A stretch of 64,000 nt of DNA from Sweltsa coloradensis (lineage: Eukaryota; Arthropoda; Insecta; Plecoptera; Chloroperlidae): NCBI GenBank assembly GCA_024449915.1, contig JAMZAV010000297.1, positions 744,001 through 808,000 on the forward strand. The letters run 5' to 3'. Position numbers and translations under genes: made by a program. The notes beneath the pieces are model-generated. The model had not been told where the DNA came from. It ran no database searches and saw only the letters and a program-made list of their open reading frames with translations. Below are positions 33,005-45,000 of this stretch, piece by piece; position 1 is the stretch's first letter, and each line of letters opens with the position of its first letter.

Positions 33005-33940
33005 GTGCTTATGCTAGTGCGTTGGTCTTGTTGTTAGCGTATCTGCTTCCAATGCAGAAGGGCCAGGGTTCGATTCCCGCTAAAGTCAGAAGTTTTTTAA
33101 CTTCTGATTTGGACTTAAGTCTATCAGTTCTTGTCTTAGGAGTTTGTAAACGGTGACTTTGGAGCCGTCCTAGCAAAATCAAACCGCGTAATTACTCAGG
33201 CGTAGTAATTGTATACAGCTTGAAATTAAACATGCTCTTAACCATTATAAATATCTAGAACTTATGCTAGTGCGTTGTCTTGTTGTTAGCGTATCTGCTT
33301 CCAATGCAGACGGGCCAGGGTTCGATTCCCGCTAAAGTCAGTAGTTTTTTAACTTCTGATTTGGACTTAAGTCTATCAGTTCTTGTCTTAGGAGTTTGTA
33401 AACGGAGACTTTGGAGCCGTCCTAGCAAAATCAAAACGCGTAATTACTCAGGCGTAGTAATTTGTATACAAGCTTGAAATTAAACATGCTCTTAACCATT
33501 ATAAATATCTAGTGCTTATGCTAGTGCGTTGGTCTTGTTGTTAGCGTATCTGCTTCCAATGCAGAAGGGCCAGGGTTCGATTCCCGCTCAAGTCAGAAGT
33601 TTTTTAACTTCTGATTTGGACTTAAGTCTATCAGTTCTTGTCTTAGGGTGACGGTGACTTTGGAGCCGTCCTAGCAACGAAGCACATAATAAATTTCAGA
33701 GTTGTTCTGAATCGGCCTTGTTGATTCTGGCGTTGATCCGCGGGTGTTCGCACTGTCCATACCACTGATTGAGATATTTCCTATTAAAAAATATCGATCT
33801 TTGGTTATTTTTTATCGCTCACTCGTCGATTGCGTCGGGGCCTACAGGGTTGGCTTGGTCGCTTTGATTTAAAGTCCCCCACTGAAATCAGTTATATAAC
33901 TGAGTGGGTAGTCTGTAAATAAAAATTTATTTATTTATTT
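33005..33940 (+). repeat. SINE with tRNA-derived head, head region tandemly amplified three times
   Basis: Three tRNA-like heads lie at about 33010-33090, 33262-33342 and 33514-33596, each with a B box GGTTCGATTCC (33067, 33319 and 33574) and an anticodon-like stem-loop TCTGC-TTCCAAT-GCAGA. The third continues into the full body (TTGGAGCCGTCCTAGCAACG ... CAGTTATATAACTGAGTGGG) and a TTTA tail at about 33930. The first two end at CCTAGCA and join directly to upstream flank (AAAATCAAA.CGCGTAATTAC), so the repeated unit of 252-255 bases is SINE 5' part plus about 80 bases of flank. The T-stem is mispaired, so these are SINE heads and not working tRNA genes. Confidence 0.8.
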
Positions 33941-34049
33941 AAGGGGTATCTTTGGGGGGACCGTGGGCCCAAAAATGTAAAAAAAACAACTTTGAACTCA
34001 ACAAATTTAATCATTCACACCTTGATAGCGAACGAACACAAAAGATGTA

Positions 34050-34545
34050 ATATCCAACCAAATAAAAAAATTTGTAAAAAAAAAAACGGCAGCCAAGCTC
34101 TCCTTCAAAAGTCTCCGGCTGTGAATGCTGTGAGATATAGAAGTTGAGCCAAGCTTTTTATTATTTCTCCCTAGTTTCGCTTTTAAATAAGTAAGATCAT
34201 TTAGCCTGTTGACGAGCGCCAAGCCAACGATTGTTGGGGTAAAAAAGTAAAATTTTTAAACTCGAAATCATAAAAAAAAATTGCCTTGGCCATTGAATTT
34301 GGTTCATGGCCAAGCCATTTTTTTATGATTTCGAGTTTAAAAATTTTACTTTTTTACCACAAAAATCGTTGGCTTGGCGCTCGTCAACAGGCGAAATGAT
34401 CTTACTTATTTTAAAAGCGAAATGAGGGAGAAGAATAAAAAGCTTGGCTCAACTCCTATATCTCACAGCATTCACAGCCGGAGACTTTTGAAGGAGAGCT
34501 TGGCTGCCGTTTTTTTTTTACAAATTTTTGTATTTGGTTGGATTA
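34050..34545. repeat. Large palindrome (foldback) of about 500 bp
   Basis: The left arm (34050-34293) and right arm (34306-34545) are inverse copies over about 240 bases, with few differences; the 12-base centre lies between CTTGGCCAT and ATGGCCAAG. Both arms carry mirror-image open frames of about 70 codons (34007-34222 minus, 34374-34580 plus) with similar products, a consequence of the palindrome. The similarity fades beyond TTGGTTGGAT. It may be a foldback transposon or MITE with almost no loop. No target duplication could be fixed. Confidence 0.85.
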
Positions 34546-34579
34546 TATTTATCGTTGACACGAAAGCAACACACTTTTG

Positions 34580-37440
34580 ATTGAAGTCAGGTAAAAAAGT
34601 AGTGTGTGTATTGTGTCCTAACTCACACACGGACATTCTGTTCAATTCAAACAAACGTTCTCTACTGATTCTCTTTTATTATATTTAATTTATGTTTCTA
34701 ATTTTGCATCAGACATAAGGCTAAAATAAGTCAAGAGTTTGTGAATATTAACACAAGTTTGGTATTGATTGGAATTTGGAAGTAATTCGCGGATGCCTTT
34801 TGACTGTCGTTTTGTGTTTTCACTTCATAACCTCTTATGAAAGTAGTAACAATGCAAGAAATCCAAGAATAGTTCCATCATTTAGAATGTAGATAAAGTT
34901 TTCTTGAGAACTATTATAAATTAACACATTCAGGTCTTCAAGGAATTAATCTCCATAACCTGAACATTCTCATCTCATGAACGAAGTCACCAATTCCAGA
35001 CTAGACAACCTCTTATTTCTCAAAGTCCTCCATTCAGTGAGCTAGCGTTGTATATGTGGTTAGGATGGATTCCACGTGCTCACTCTTATAATGGCCTGTA
35101 AATTGTTTCCTCCACGGTGCCTGTCTGGCAGATCACTTTAGATTACCTAGATCCGTAATGTCTTCTAAACAAGAAAAGAAGGCAACAAACACTAGATTGC
35201 TGGGAGGAGCAGAGAGACACACCTCGCCTTATACAGCTTACAGGGCCGTTGAAGGTGTAAGAAGCACCTCACTACTGCTTCCCTATGATAACAACGCCAA
35301 GTCGATTAATTGTTAATAACAAAACCACTATATTGTCATATTTTCTTGTAATAGAAACATGTTTTGCTTACTCAAAGGTTGCTGTGTGTTAAATAGGAAT
35401 TTGTTGTTGCATTCTTAACTAAGAAAAAAAAATGCCAACAATATTTTAAATAGTTTCCTAAAAGTTTCCTTGTTCCTAGTGAGTCATCCCAAAAAGTTTG
35501 GAAACATTTCGATAACAAGACGTGAATGACCAAATTCCCAACTACGTATGGTACTTACAAGGCGGTAACGCCAGTTTCAGTTACAAACCTACTTAAACAT
35601 TGTGTAGACATTAAATCATTTTTTTTATATTTGTTTGAAAATATTTCTGATTTTTTTTTAAATTTTGTTTAAAAAAACTGTTTTTAATGATACATAAAAA
35701 TGTGATCCAAAACTTAGAAAAATTACTAAAATAAAAATAATAATTAGAAAAATACTACTTCTCGCTATTTATTTACATGAGCAAAGAACAGTGTATGATT
35801 AGCATTTTGCTGTCATATAACTAGTTAAAATCGAAAAACCAACTGTCTAGTGCCTAACTAAACACTCGCAAGCCGTCAGTGCATCATTCACTATCAAAAG
35901 TTCATGATCGAACGATCGGTTTCATATATTGTGTTAAAAGTACATAGCCTAATTTATTTCCGTTTCTAAACCAACCTCTTTCTACATTAGTCTAAAATAT
36001 TTTCACCTACAAGAAATTGTGAGCAATTTCGTGCTTCTGAGATGTTCGCATGCGTAGCTTGTATCAAGTGAATATCGAGTCGCAATCTAAGAAGCAGATG
36101 AAGTCATCTCAACTGGTTCTCCCACCGCCCCCTCACCCTCACCCTCGGGGATTCCTGAACCACCGCCCGCGTACTTCGCCAAGAAAGGTAGCGACCAGAT
36201 ACCGGTGCGATTCGTTGACTAATATGCCATTTAGTTTAGTGTCTAACTCGTCCCGTATTGGGGCATCTCATTGAAGTGACTGTACGTACTGAACAATACA
36301 TTCATCTTGGTATTTCAAATCATTTACTCTCATTGCTAATGTATTCAGATTTATTGTTGCTGTGTGGTGTCGGTATGGAGAGGATAGTAATGAATGGGCA
36401 AATATTATAATTAATAAATTAAAATATGAAAATTACCTTTTGTTTAGACGACCGATGGATAATCTATATCATGATAGCAGATAAGAAAGAGGTGTACTTT
36501 TATTTGGTCACATTTTTTAAATTTAATAAACAAAAAATTAAACTACTAATTGCCAGTAAAAATAAATTTTGGATTTTGTTATACAGTCAAAACACGTCTA
36601 TTTGTGTAAGGGTATTTTTCAATGACGGTAACGATTCTCCTAAAATTGACTCCAAGAACCAAAAAATAATATTGTGGAGTTGTAAAAATATAATTTACAA
36701 GGTCCATAATATAAAATTATAAAACTTGAGAAGTCAGTGGTTACAAAATACAAATTAACTTGTAGTTTTAATGATTGTACATCATGTAAAACCCACGAAA
36801 AATGCCTTCATCTGGCAGTAATGTGAATCGAACCACCATATCGTTGTTTTACCAAGTTGTAAGACAATGTTCTGTTGACATTCCTCGCCCATCCACTGTG
36901 CTTTTTACCTCCAAACCTCTCAGCTGCAAGGTGCTATAATGTAAGCTATCATCTACAGCAGACCCACCTGCCGTGAAATTATTGCTCATGACACCACTTA
37001 AATAATTATTATCTCCTAGTTATACGCTATTGGTTTGTTTGTTCTTGGTTCTAAGATAGGAATTCCGTGATTGGCACTTTTGCATGCATAAGATCCATGT
37101 GGCTGTTTCGTCGTGGCCCGTGGCAGGTAGCAGGCGTGTCAGCTGGCTAGCTGGCTGCCTGACCTGTTAAAAAAAACCTTTACCTTATAAAAAATCCAGA
37201 TGAAGTGAACCGCCCAGCCAGCCAGTCTCGCTTCCCGCCTGTCATCTGTTGCTGCGAGGAGACTGTATGATTGTGTCTGGACCAGCAACCTTGTGGCACT
37301 TCCGTCGGAGGTTGGGTGCGTTGAGCGATGAGCGAGAAATACTGCCTGCGGTGAACGGTGCCGTTCTATATTTGCTATGCGCGTTTAATTCTTTCGAATC
37401 GTTTTAAGGAAATTATTATAATTTTTGTCCTTTGTAAATC
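34580..37440. other. Non-coding stretch
   Basis: No supported gene. A B-box-like GGTTCGATTC occurs on the minus strand at about 36827-36836, without a convincing tRNA fold around it, so at most a SINE remnant. Open frames are under 100 codons. Confidence 0.45.
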
Positions 37441-37454
37441 GTTGCCCTCCTTTG

Positions 37455-37500
37455 TAAATCAGTTTTTTAACTGAATAGGATAGACGTTAAATAAATAAAT
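37455..37500 (+). repeat. SINE 3'-tail fragment
   Basis: AATCAGTTTTTTAACTGAATAGGATAGACG followed by (TAAA)n resembles the last 45 bases of the SINE at 33890-33940 (AATCAGTTATATAACTGAGTGGG). Strongly truncated or a related family. Confidence 0.45.
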
Positions 37501-37594
37501 AGCATTATGATTGCCATTTACACATGGAGAGGATGGATGCTGAAGCATGAGCTGAGAAGAAGCAAGCATTCGAATGTACAAAAACTGCTAAAAC

Positions 37595-37680
37595 TATCGA
37601 AAATCAGCTCGATGACTGAGTGGGTAGACTCTAAAATACAAATCAATTTATTAATTAATAAATACATTTATTTATTTACT
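37595..37680 (+). repeat. SINE or partner-LINE 3'-tail fragment
   Basis: GAAAATCAGCTCGATGACTG and AGTGGGTAGACTCTAAAATAC followed by a TTTATT tail match the SINE 3' end. The 90 bases upstream (37507-37594) differ from the SINE body, so this may be the 3' end of the LINE that mobilises it; that is inference. Confidence 0.45.
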
Positions 37681-38420
37681 GAAAATATTTATACAATCCC
37701 AGCATTCGTATATCATTGACTGCGGAGGCGAAAAACATGATGCAAATACTGTGTACTGTTCACTATCGACGTAAGTAAATCTTCAATCAATTAATCAAGG
37801 GGTCTACATAACGAGTTGATGAGCTCGCGACATCCCAAAACCCAAACCTTAAAGTCACATTTTTATTCTTTCTTCAATATTTTAAAAAATTATTTGAACC
37901 GATGTTGAATAAGATAAGTGAAAACAGGATGTTGTCCTATTGTCTATCCAAAGAACCTGACCTGGTGTAACCCTATCCTAAACCCCTAAGCGTCCGAGTG
38001 CCACCATGAACACGTGCTGGCCAGTAGACTCCATTCTTGTGGAAGGGAACGCGTTTGACACCTTGAAAAACTCCGGTAGATGTTCATGTTGAACACTTTA
38101 GAATTAGATCCTTTCTTATGAGACCGTTTAGCACTGAATCTCATCTGTCGGTCACATAGTCAACAATGGATGTCAGAATCACGGAACACAGCACACACAC
38201 AATACGCGCACACACACGCACATCTTACTTCCCCTCCATTCCTCCCTCCAGCCACTTGTCATCCCCTCTCTGCCCCTCCTGCGCTAGCACCTCTCCGTTG
38301 GTTGGTCATGGCCAGTAGAACCGAAGAAGGCGATGCCGAAACGTCTCGAGGCTCGCGTGTGATTTAGCGTGTGTTGTGTTGTGCGCTGTGCCGTTCTCAG
38401 GCTAAGCTGCCGGTTTGTGC

Positions 38421-38537
38421 TCAGTTCGATCGAGGAAGTGAAATCAAAACGTGACCGTGTGTGTTTGTGATAGTGTTTGTGATTTCAGTGGTTTAATTTT
38501 CAAAGTGCACTATTGCAGTTTCATCCCTGTTGTTCGA
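38421..38537 (+). promoter_or_regulatory. Possible TATA-less start site and non-coding first exon
   Basis: TCAGTT at 38421-38426 matches the arthropod initiator, no TATA box is seen, and a GC-richer leader runs to a donor-like GAG|GTAAGT-type site (GAGTAAGT, GT at 38538). No coding continuation was found in the window. This is a low-specificity reading. Confidence 0.15.
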
Positions 38538-39651
38538 GTAAGTTTAGTTGCTATGATAATAGGCTAATCTATTAAAATATAGATAATAATAAAAAATGAG
38601 ATATTTTTTTTTTCTTTTACTATTTTGTTTTAAAAACGTTGTTGAAGGGTGAGTGAATACAGAAGCAGTGTACCGTGTACGACAATAATGTATACGGATT
38701 TTCACAAATAGACCTAGGCCTAAACACAGGGCCTGCCCTACCCCTTAAATTTATCAAGATTTTTACTTTCCCATTTTTACTTTACTTAAATAAATGTGTT
38801 TTATGTTCATACTATTCACATTTCTGTATGATTTTTTTTACAGTTTCGTTATCCTAAATAATATGTATCTGTCACTTTACCGGTAAGTGGATTTTGACAC
38901 TCAGTTAACATTTTATCATAGGCCTCCGCATGCGTTTAATTTGTTCTTGTTAAACATGACCAAAATAACAAGCATATTATCATATCAAACGTTTTTATTT
39001 TCAGTAAATGTGGTTATATCAATAATTAATGATAGCTACAATTTCATGAAATCCATGCAGATATATGTATGGATGTCAAATACATTTTATAAACTTAACA
39101 ATACTAATTACCTACCATCGACGTAGAATATAAAAATCACACCCCACTTCGTAAATCGGCCTGTATTTGTTCAGAAGACAAACACACACACACATACAAG
39201 TCAAACAAACCAGGAAAGTGGCAACCCTGTCACCCTCACCCCCGACATCGCCGTTGTAAATACAGATTCATAGCCCGAGTGAACCACATTACACAACAGT
39301 TGTTGTTGTTTCAATCGATGGGATTGTTTGTCAAATGGTTATTATAGCAATTACCAACAAGGCAGCCAATTATGTTCTCGGCATCAGTTGACTTTGTCAA
39401 TTGCGAAATGGGGCTGACGTATTCGAAATTTAATTTAAGTAATAAATAGTATATGTTGGAAACACATTTCGATAACATAGGAATACTTGGCATAGGCATA
39501 TGTGATAAGTGTCGCTCTATAGTATATTGCCTAGAATCTTGTCGCTTGATTGAATTGTGGGGAAATAATTAGATTCCATAGTCATCTCCTCTTAAACACA
39601 AAAGTGTTTGGAAAGCGGGTGGGCGGGTCAGGAATAATGCAAAGTAAAGAT

Positions 39652-39839
39652 GAGTGAAGCTTCACTTTTCTGTCGGTCTGCGTGTCACGCCGTACGATAT
39701 AAACCGAATACAACCTTCGAATGACATGCGTTTTGTTACACATACTCTTTGCCAAGGATGGTACAGAATGGTTTTGATTACCCTTGGGGACAACGGAGAG
39801 GGCAGCAGATATTTACCGTACCCGGCACCTCCACCAATG
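39652..39839 (-). repeat. Short interspersed repeat, 'GGTGGAGGTGCCGGGT' family, minus copy
   Basis: On the minus strand it reads from TTGGTGGAGGTGCCGGGTAC to GCAGACCGACAGAAAAGTGA, and includes AACAAAACGCATG and TTCGGTTTATATCGT, which recur in the copies at 29144 and 55222. It is bounded at the distal end by GAGTGAAGCTTCACTT, a short palindrome. Confidence 0.65.
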
Positions 39840-41046
39840 TACAATGTGTGTTGTTCTTCGACAATCCCTTGACTTAATAACTTCAAATAAATAAATAACG
39901 CTCTCTATTTTAGGGACTCAGTACCCATTCTTGTTTTCATGATGTTATCATTATGTTGTTAAAACACGGAAGTTAGGCAACAGCGTACGGGCTGGGAACA
40001 TGGGTGTGGGACCGCATATTATATAGGTCTACTGGGGGTGCGGGCGAATTCTCAAGGCCAGAACTTGTGTTGCAACAGCTGAACAACTGTCCCTTTCATC
40101 ATAAGTTGCTTGGTACCTGGTAAACGTTTTCTATGGATGGATCGGATCGTTATGTTTTGTCATCGTATCGTATTATTTTCCGATAGGAGTAGGCTACGCG
40201 CAAGTATTTCTTAGTTTTCAAACAAACTTAATCGTGCTAGTTCATTAATAAATAATGTGTAGTATAATCGACCTTTGGTTCTTCTTGTTGTGTAAGCTGC
40301 CGCGAGTTTGTAATGAAAAAGCAAAGTTTCCAGACAGTATGGTACTAAACTAATAAAAATAACATTTATCCTGACAGTGATTGCAGACAAGTTATTTTCC
40401 AGACGCTACGGTTAATAATATTGTCCTAGCTCCAAATTGTGATTTAAACAAAAGTTTCCAGACGTTAGAGCAATTTTATTATTTTTGTACATTACACTAA
40501 CATATTATTGTGTCACTTTCAGACAACGGGGAAATAACCATCCTCGTAAGGTAGACAAGCTATCAGACGACGATAGAAACAGAACAACCGTCAATTATTA
40601 GAGTCTGCTACTATTACGAAAGGTATCGTGTTTGTGTATAAAATATCCCTGGTATCGTATTTAAATTGTGTGCCAAAATATAATTTTTATAGGTGGCATG
40701 AGCAACAATTATTGTTGCAATTGAGTCTAGCGATTTATACCGTTGAAACAATATTTAACAAATAATATATTTTATTAAGAATATTTATACCGGTAGGGCC
40801 TACTTACAATATATTCCTTACTCATCTATATGCCTACCGTTCGGCATGACAACATTTGTTTAAAAAATATATCAGTGTTCTTCTGCAAAGTAGACTACAA
40901 CCTACCCTAGTCGTCTTAAAGAATGGCATATTTATTGCTCAAAATCTCAAGTGTCAAATACATTTTTTAAAATTAAATGTAGTCATACTTATTAAAAATG
41001 CACTGTTGGATATTTTCGAATGTAGGAATGCAGGGATACATAGATG

Positions 41047-41092
41047 ATCATCCATCAACGCGACTATAAGACGCGTTCGCGCAAGTGCCCCT
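41047..41092 (+). repeat. Fragment resembling the Helentron/HINE 3' end
   Basis: ATCATCCATCAACGCGACTA continues into a hairpin with ACGCGTTCGCGCAAG, paralleling the TCATCCATCAACGCG..GCGTTTGCGAAG end of copies A and C, but it stops at CCCCTG instead of CTAG. A diverged or distinct family member. Confidence 0.4.
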
Positions 41093-41931
41093 GTTTTAAT
41101 ATCGTTATATTATTATTGAACTATATTGTTGTTGTTATTTTTTACTACCTTCCAGCCTACCTGCATAGTAATGCTAATAACACGTGGTTATCGTAGCCCG
41201 CGGCGCGCGCGAGGCGCCTAGCCTCACTCTGCCCGCATCCCACCTGCCAACATAACATACCGGACCGGCCGGCAGGCGACACCCATATTTGGTTACCGCT
41301 GAAAATCTATACGGACACATGTGGCCGTAATCTCTCGCCAAAGGACATAAATTAATTGAAATACTAGTTGGTGTGGTATCCCTGCTCTGTTACGCCGACT
41401 ACTTACTACCTTACAATAACCATAGAACAACAAACTTTCGAATGGTAGGCGGTAATTGTACAAAAACATAGAATATGTGGATTTAGCAGAGGTATCCTTT
41501 TTAAAGTGTTTTTTTCCCCAGTATTTACCTCGTTGGTTTGAAACCCAAGTAAACAAACTTTATACACACCGAGGTTTTACACACGAGGTAGGCTAATTAC
41601 ACACATCAAATGCTCGACGTGATAATAGGGGCTCAGATATTTTAGTATGGTTGGGAGCCCAAGCAATGCGTTTACACAATTATTAAGGGTGATGGAAGGG
41701 CATTCATCTGCGTAATATATTACAACAATGTAATTAGGAACGATTACTTTTTAATTGGGAAATCGATGTAATTAAACTACAATATCTGCTGTCGGTATAA
41801 TGATATACTCGTTGTATTCTATCTATATTTAATCTGCATTTCGCTAACTTCTTGCCTCTCTGCCGATCGTACAAGACAAGGCAAGACAAGAGGCAAATAC
41901 CATCTCTCAAACGTGAGCTAAAAGTACTGTA

Positions 41932-42020
41932 GCATTTTACTTCCTAAAACTAGGGGCCACCTCTGGCAGTCGTCGTCGGGGACCCCTCCCCAACTGTTTG
42001 AAAACCTCCCCGACACCCCC
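41932..42020 (+). repeat. Unclassified dispersed repeat, copy 1
   Basis: CTCTGGCAGTCGTCGTCGGGG and the following CCTCCCC.. CCCCGAC resemble 48253-48340 (CTCTGGCGATCGTCGTTGGGG, ATATCCCCGAC), with weaker upstream similarity (TTACTTCCTAAAACTA versus TTACTCCTTGAAACTA). Confidence 0.4.
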
Positions 42021-45000
42021 ATTCTTTAATTTTAAGAATGTAATCAAATTATACATAACTCATACGAAAGCGTTCGCCTTCGTGTTCGGGTCAATTGAAA
42101 TTGGAAAACTCCGGTAGGGCTATTATAAATGTTGTTTTCTACTGGGAGTTCCAGGTAAAGCAATAATATGGACTCTTTCATGGTTTGCAACACACAATAT
42201 TCATATTCATTACTCTACACTGAGCTTAAAGCGCCGTGCAATCAAATATATTTCTCAACTACAACAACACTCAACTCCGAAGTTGTCCTACCATGTCATG
42301 TAGTTTCTGTAAGTGGCGTTCCCAAGCCAGTGCTAGCTGACAATGGCCACCTCTGCAACAACGAGCGGCGAAACTTCCGCCCATGACACAGAAGGCAGTC
42401 GACTCGAGAGGGGCGAGACAACTCCCTATTATAACAGCCACTGTGCCACACTACACTTTCATTGTCTTATTAAATAACTTGTCAGTTATAATTTATTTAG
42501 CAGGTCCTCTGAGATTGACCGGGGCATGCCTTTGTCTTCACTTCACCCAGTGGCTGTTGCAAACAATGAATGTCAATTGAAAATGTCAATTGCCACTTAG
42601 CTTCATGAAATGCTAAGAGTTGCTACATTTGATAATGTCAATTAAGTTTTTTATTTTTCATTTTCGTGTTGACCACTTGAGTAACAATAGCCGTTTTACC
42701 GGGAAGTTGGAGGAAATAAGAGTGGCTGACTTTAATCGAAGGCTCTATGAAATACAGAACGCCGTCGTTAGCTTGATAATAACGGTTGGTTAAGTTTTAT
42801 TACCAACCTCTCTCCAGGCATACTCGAAATGAAAACGAATTGCTCTCTCTAAAGGTTGATTGCTAGTTGTTGCCACTTCGGTTGTTTCCACCTTGTCTGG
42901 TTTTTACCACAAGGCGTTGTTTATTGTTCATTGTGATCTCATACATTGCAAGTAAAACAAACAACAGTATAAATAATGTTAAATCTCACACGAAACACTA
43001 TTTTGCACATTTGCATCTTCGCATGCCACAATTTAAACATTGGACATATTCATATTTGTTATTAAAAAATAATCACATTACACAACAAAAATAGCCACAA
43101 CAATATCTGCCTGCATTTTAAACCGCCATAATTATACTGATGGCAAAACAAACGGGTAACCATGAGGACCTTTCTTCAGATGGCCATCGGTCACAAGGTC
43201 TCTAAAAAGTTATGGTTTTATTTGAATTAAACGCGTGTTGCAAATAACATAGCCTTTGTCGTCTCGCTCTCACCGACCGCCACTTTCTAATATATATGAG
43301 CATTATTCATCCATGTGTGGTTCTGCAATATTTATTTATCAAAATGCTTAGTAAACATAATTTCATACCTCTAACCTCCCTTGAATAACATTTACATACC
43401 ATTATTTCAACGAATCTTAGAAATGTGAAGAATGTTATAAGTGAAAATGATACCAACTTAGAACCATCTCATGAATAAATGCGTTAGTGTACATTCTGGA
43501 CTGGCACCTCCACCAACCAAGTATATTCCAATTATTTTGTTTTCGTTAAAGTGCTTTGGAATAAAGGCACCTCCACCAAACAAAAGTATTCCAGATATTT
43601 TCTCTCATTTATTGAAGTGCTTCTGCCAACCATTTACTAATGTTGTCATGGTTTACAACATTTCAGCGCATTTTTTTCTTTTTTTCTGGTTTCCACGTAA
43701 TATTTAGCTGTTACATTAGGCAGTAGGGCCTATGCATATCTGGACTGTATCGCTGGTTATTAGGTTGACTTCTCCATTTACTGAATCTTTTCCCCTGCAT
43801 TAAAGTGGTGTGGCTTTTAAGTGTTTCTTAAACACTATGAATGTTAGCTTTGGATATGTATTTTGCGAAATGTCATACTTTAAGAGAAGATAAATCGTTG
43901 TGAAAATTATAGTTTGTTTAAACTTAAAATTAATTTTAAAGGACAATTTCGTCATGAAAACCAACTAAAGCCGAGTTGTCAACCATCTCACGACAATAGT
44001 TTTTTCGACAGAATAGAAAATATTTTGCAATAAGAAAAAAATATAAAAATATTCTGCTTATTGGTGCCTACGGTATTTGGTAAAAATTCCTTCTTTGGCG
44101 TCAGGAATCTCAGAAGTCGGAATACCGCATAAGTTAGTTACCCCTCCCCCTTAAAAACCCATTCGCGAATTTTCGCAAAGCCTGCACGCATTAAAAGATT
44201 TATTTACAGCTTCGATTGTCGGAATCATAAATTGGAACGTGAACTCGTCGTCACGCGCGTTGCGGCCGTGTGCGGTACTAGAGGAAAGAAATGGAGTGGA
44301 GGTGGCGAAGGCAGGCACTGGCAGGCCCCGTGTATGAGTCTTCAGGGAAATCTAGGCTCCATCTAGGGCCTCGGAGGAAATCAGCTGTTCTCCCCATCGA
44401 TCCGTCATCTCGGTGGGTCTCGCATTGTGACGAGCATTCTCTTCTCCGGCATCTCGCGTGCAAGAGGCCTAAACTGGAGAAGCCAGATGGAATTCTATGA
44501 GTGTAATTACGCTTCATTAGGACCAACTACAGGCCAACTAATAAATAAGTTGCATGTCTTATATCACGTTGTCAGTAGCCCAGGCAACGTACATTATCAA
44601 ACAATAGTGTTAATTGAAAATGTTTCGAGTCTACCAACTTCTATTTGTATTTTGTGACCTTGTGACCAGATAATTAATTAAACGCTCACTGTTCCTACGT
44701 TAGCATGTTCGTACAGTCTCATTATTTTGACAATGACAGATTGTTTCAATTCATATTAGATACTTTCGTCATAAAACCAATTAAATCCAAGATTTCCATC
44801 TCAAGAAAAATGTAAATGTAAAACATAGTACATGTTTTTAATTGTTATTCCATATTCTTATTATTAGTCATGGTTTGCTTACATTTCTTATTGCATGAAG
44901 TGCTTTTAAGTAAATAAAAAATATACAATATAACATGTGTTATTAAATAGTTTATTTAAAATCAGTGTGCGGGTTGAATTTTAAATTTTGTTCACTCGAA

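Noticed and set aside
33010..33596. Three functional tRNA genes (Trp- or Gly-like anticodon loops)
   Set aside because: T-stems are mispaired, the acceptor stem does not close, and the sequences run into a SINE body and TTTA tail.
34007..34580. Two small related proteins on opposite strands
   Set aside because: They are mirror images created by the palindrome and have no domain.
44291..44500. 69-codon GC-richer open frame as a host gene
   Set aside because: No domain, an overlapping frame on the other strand and no splice partners; kept only as a note in the non-coding stretch.
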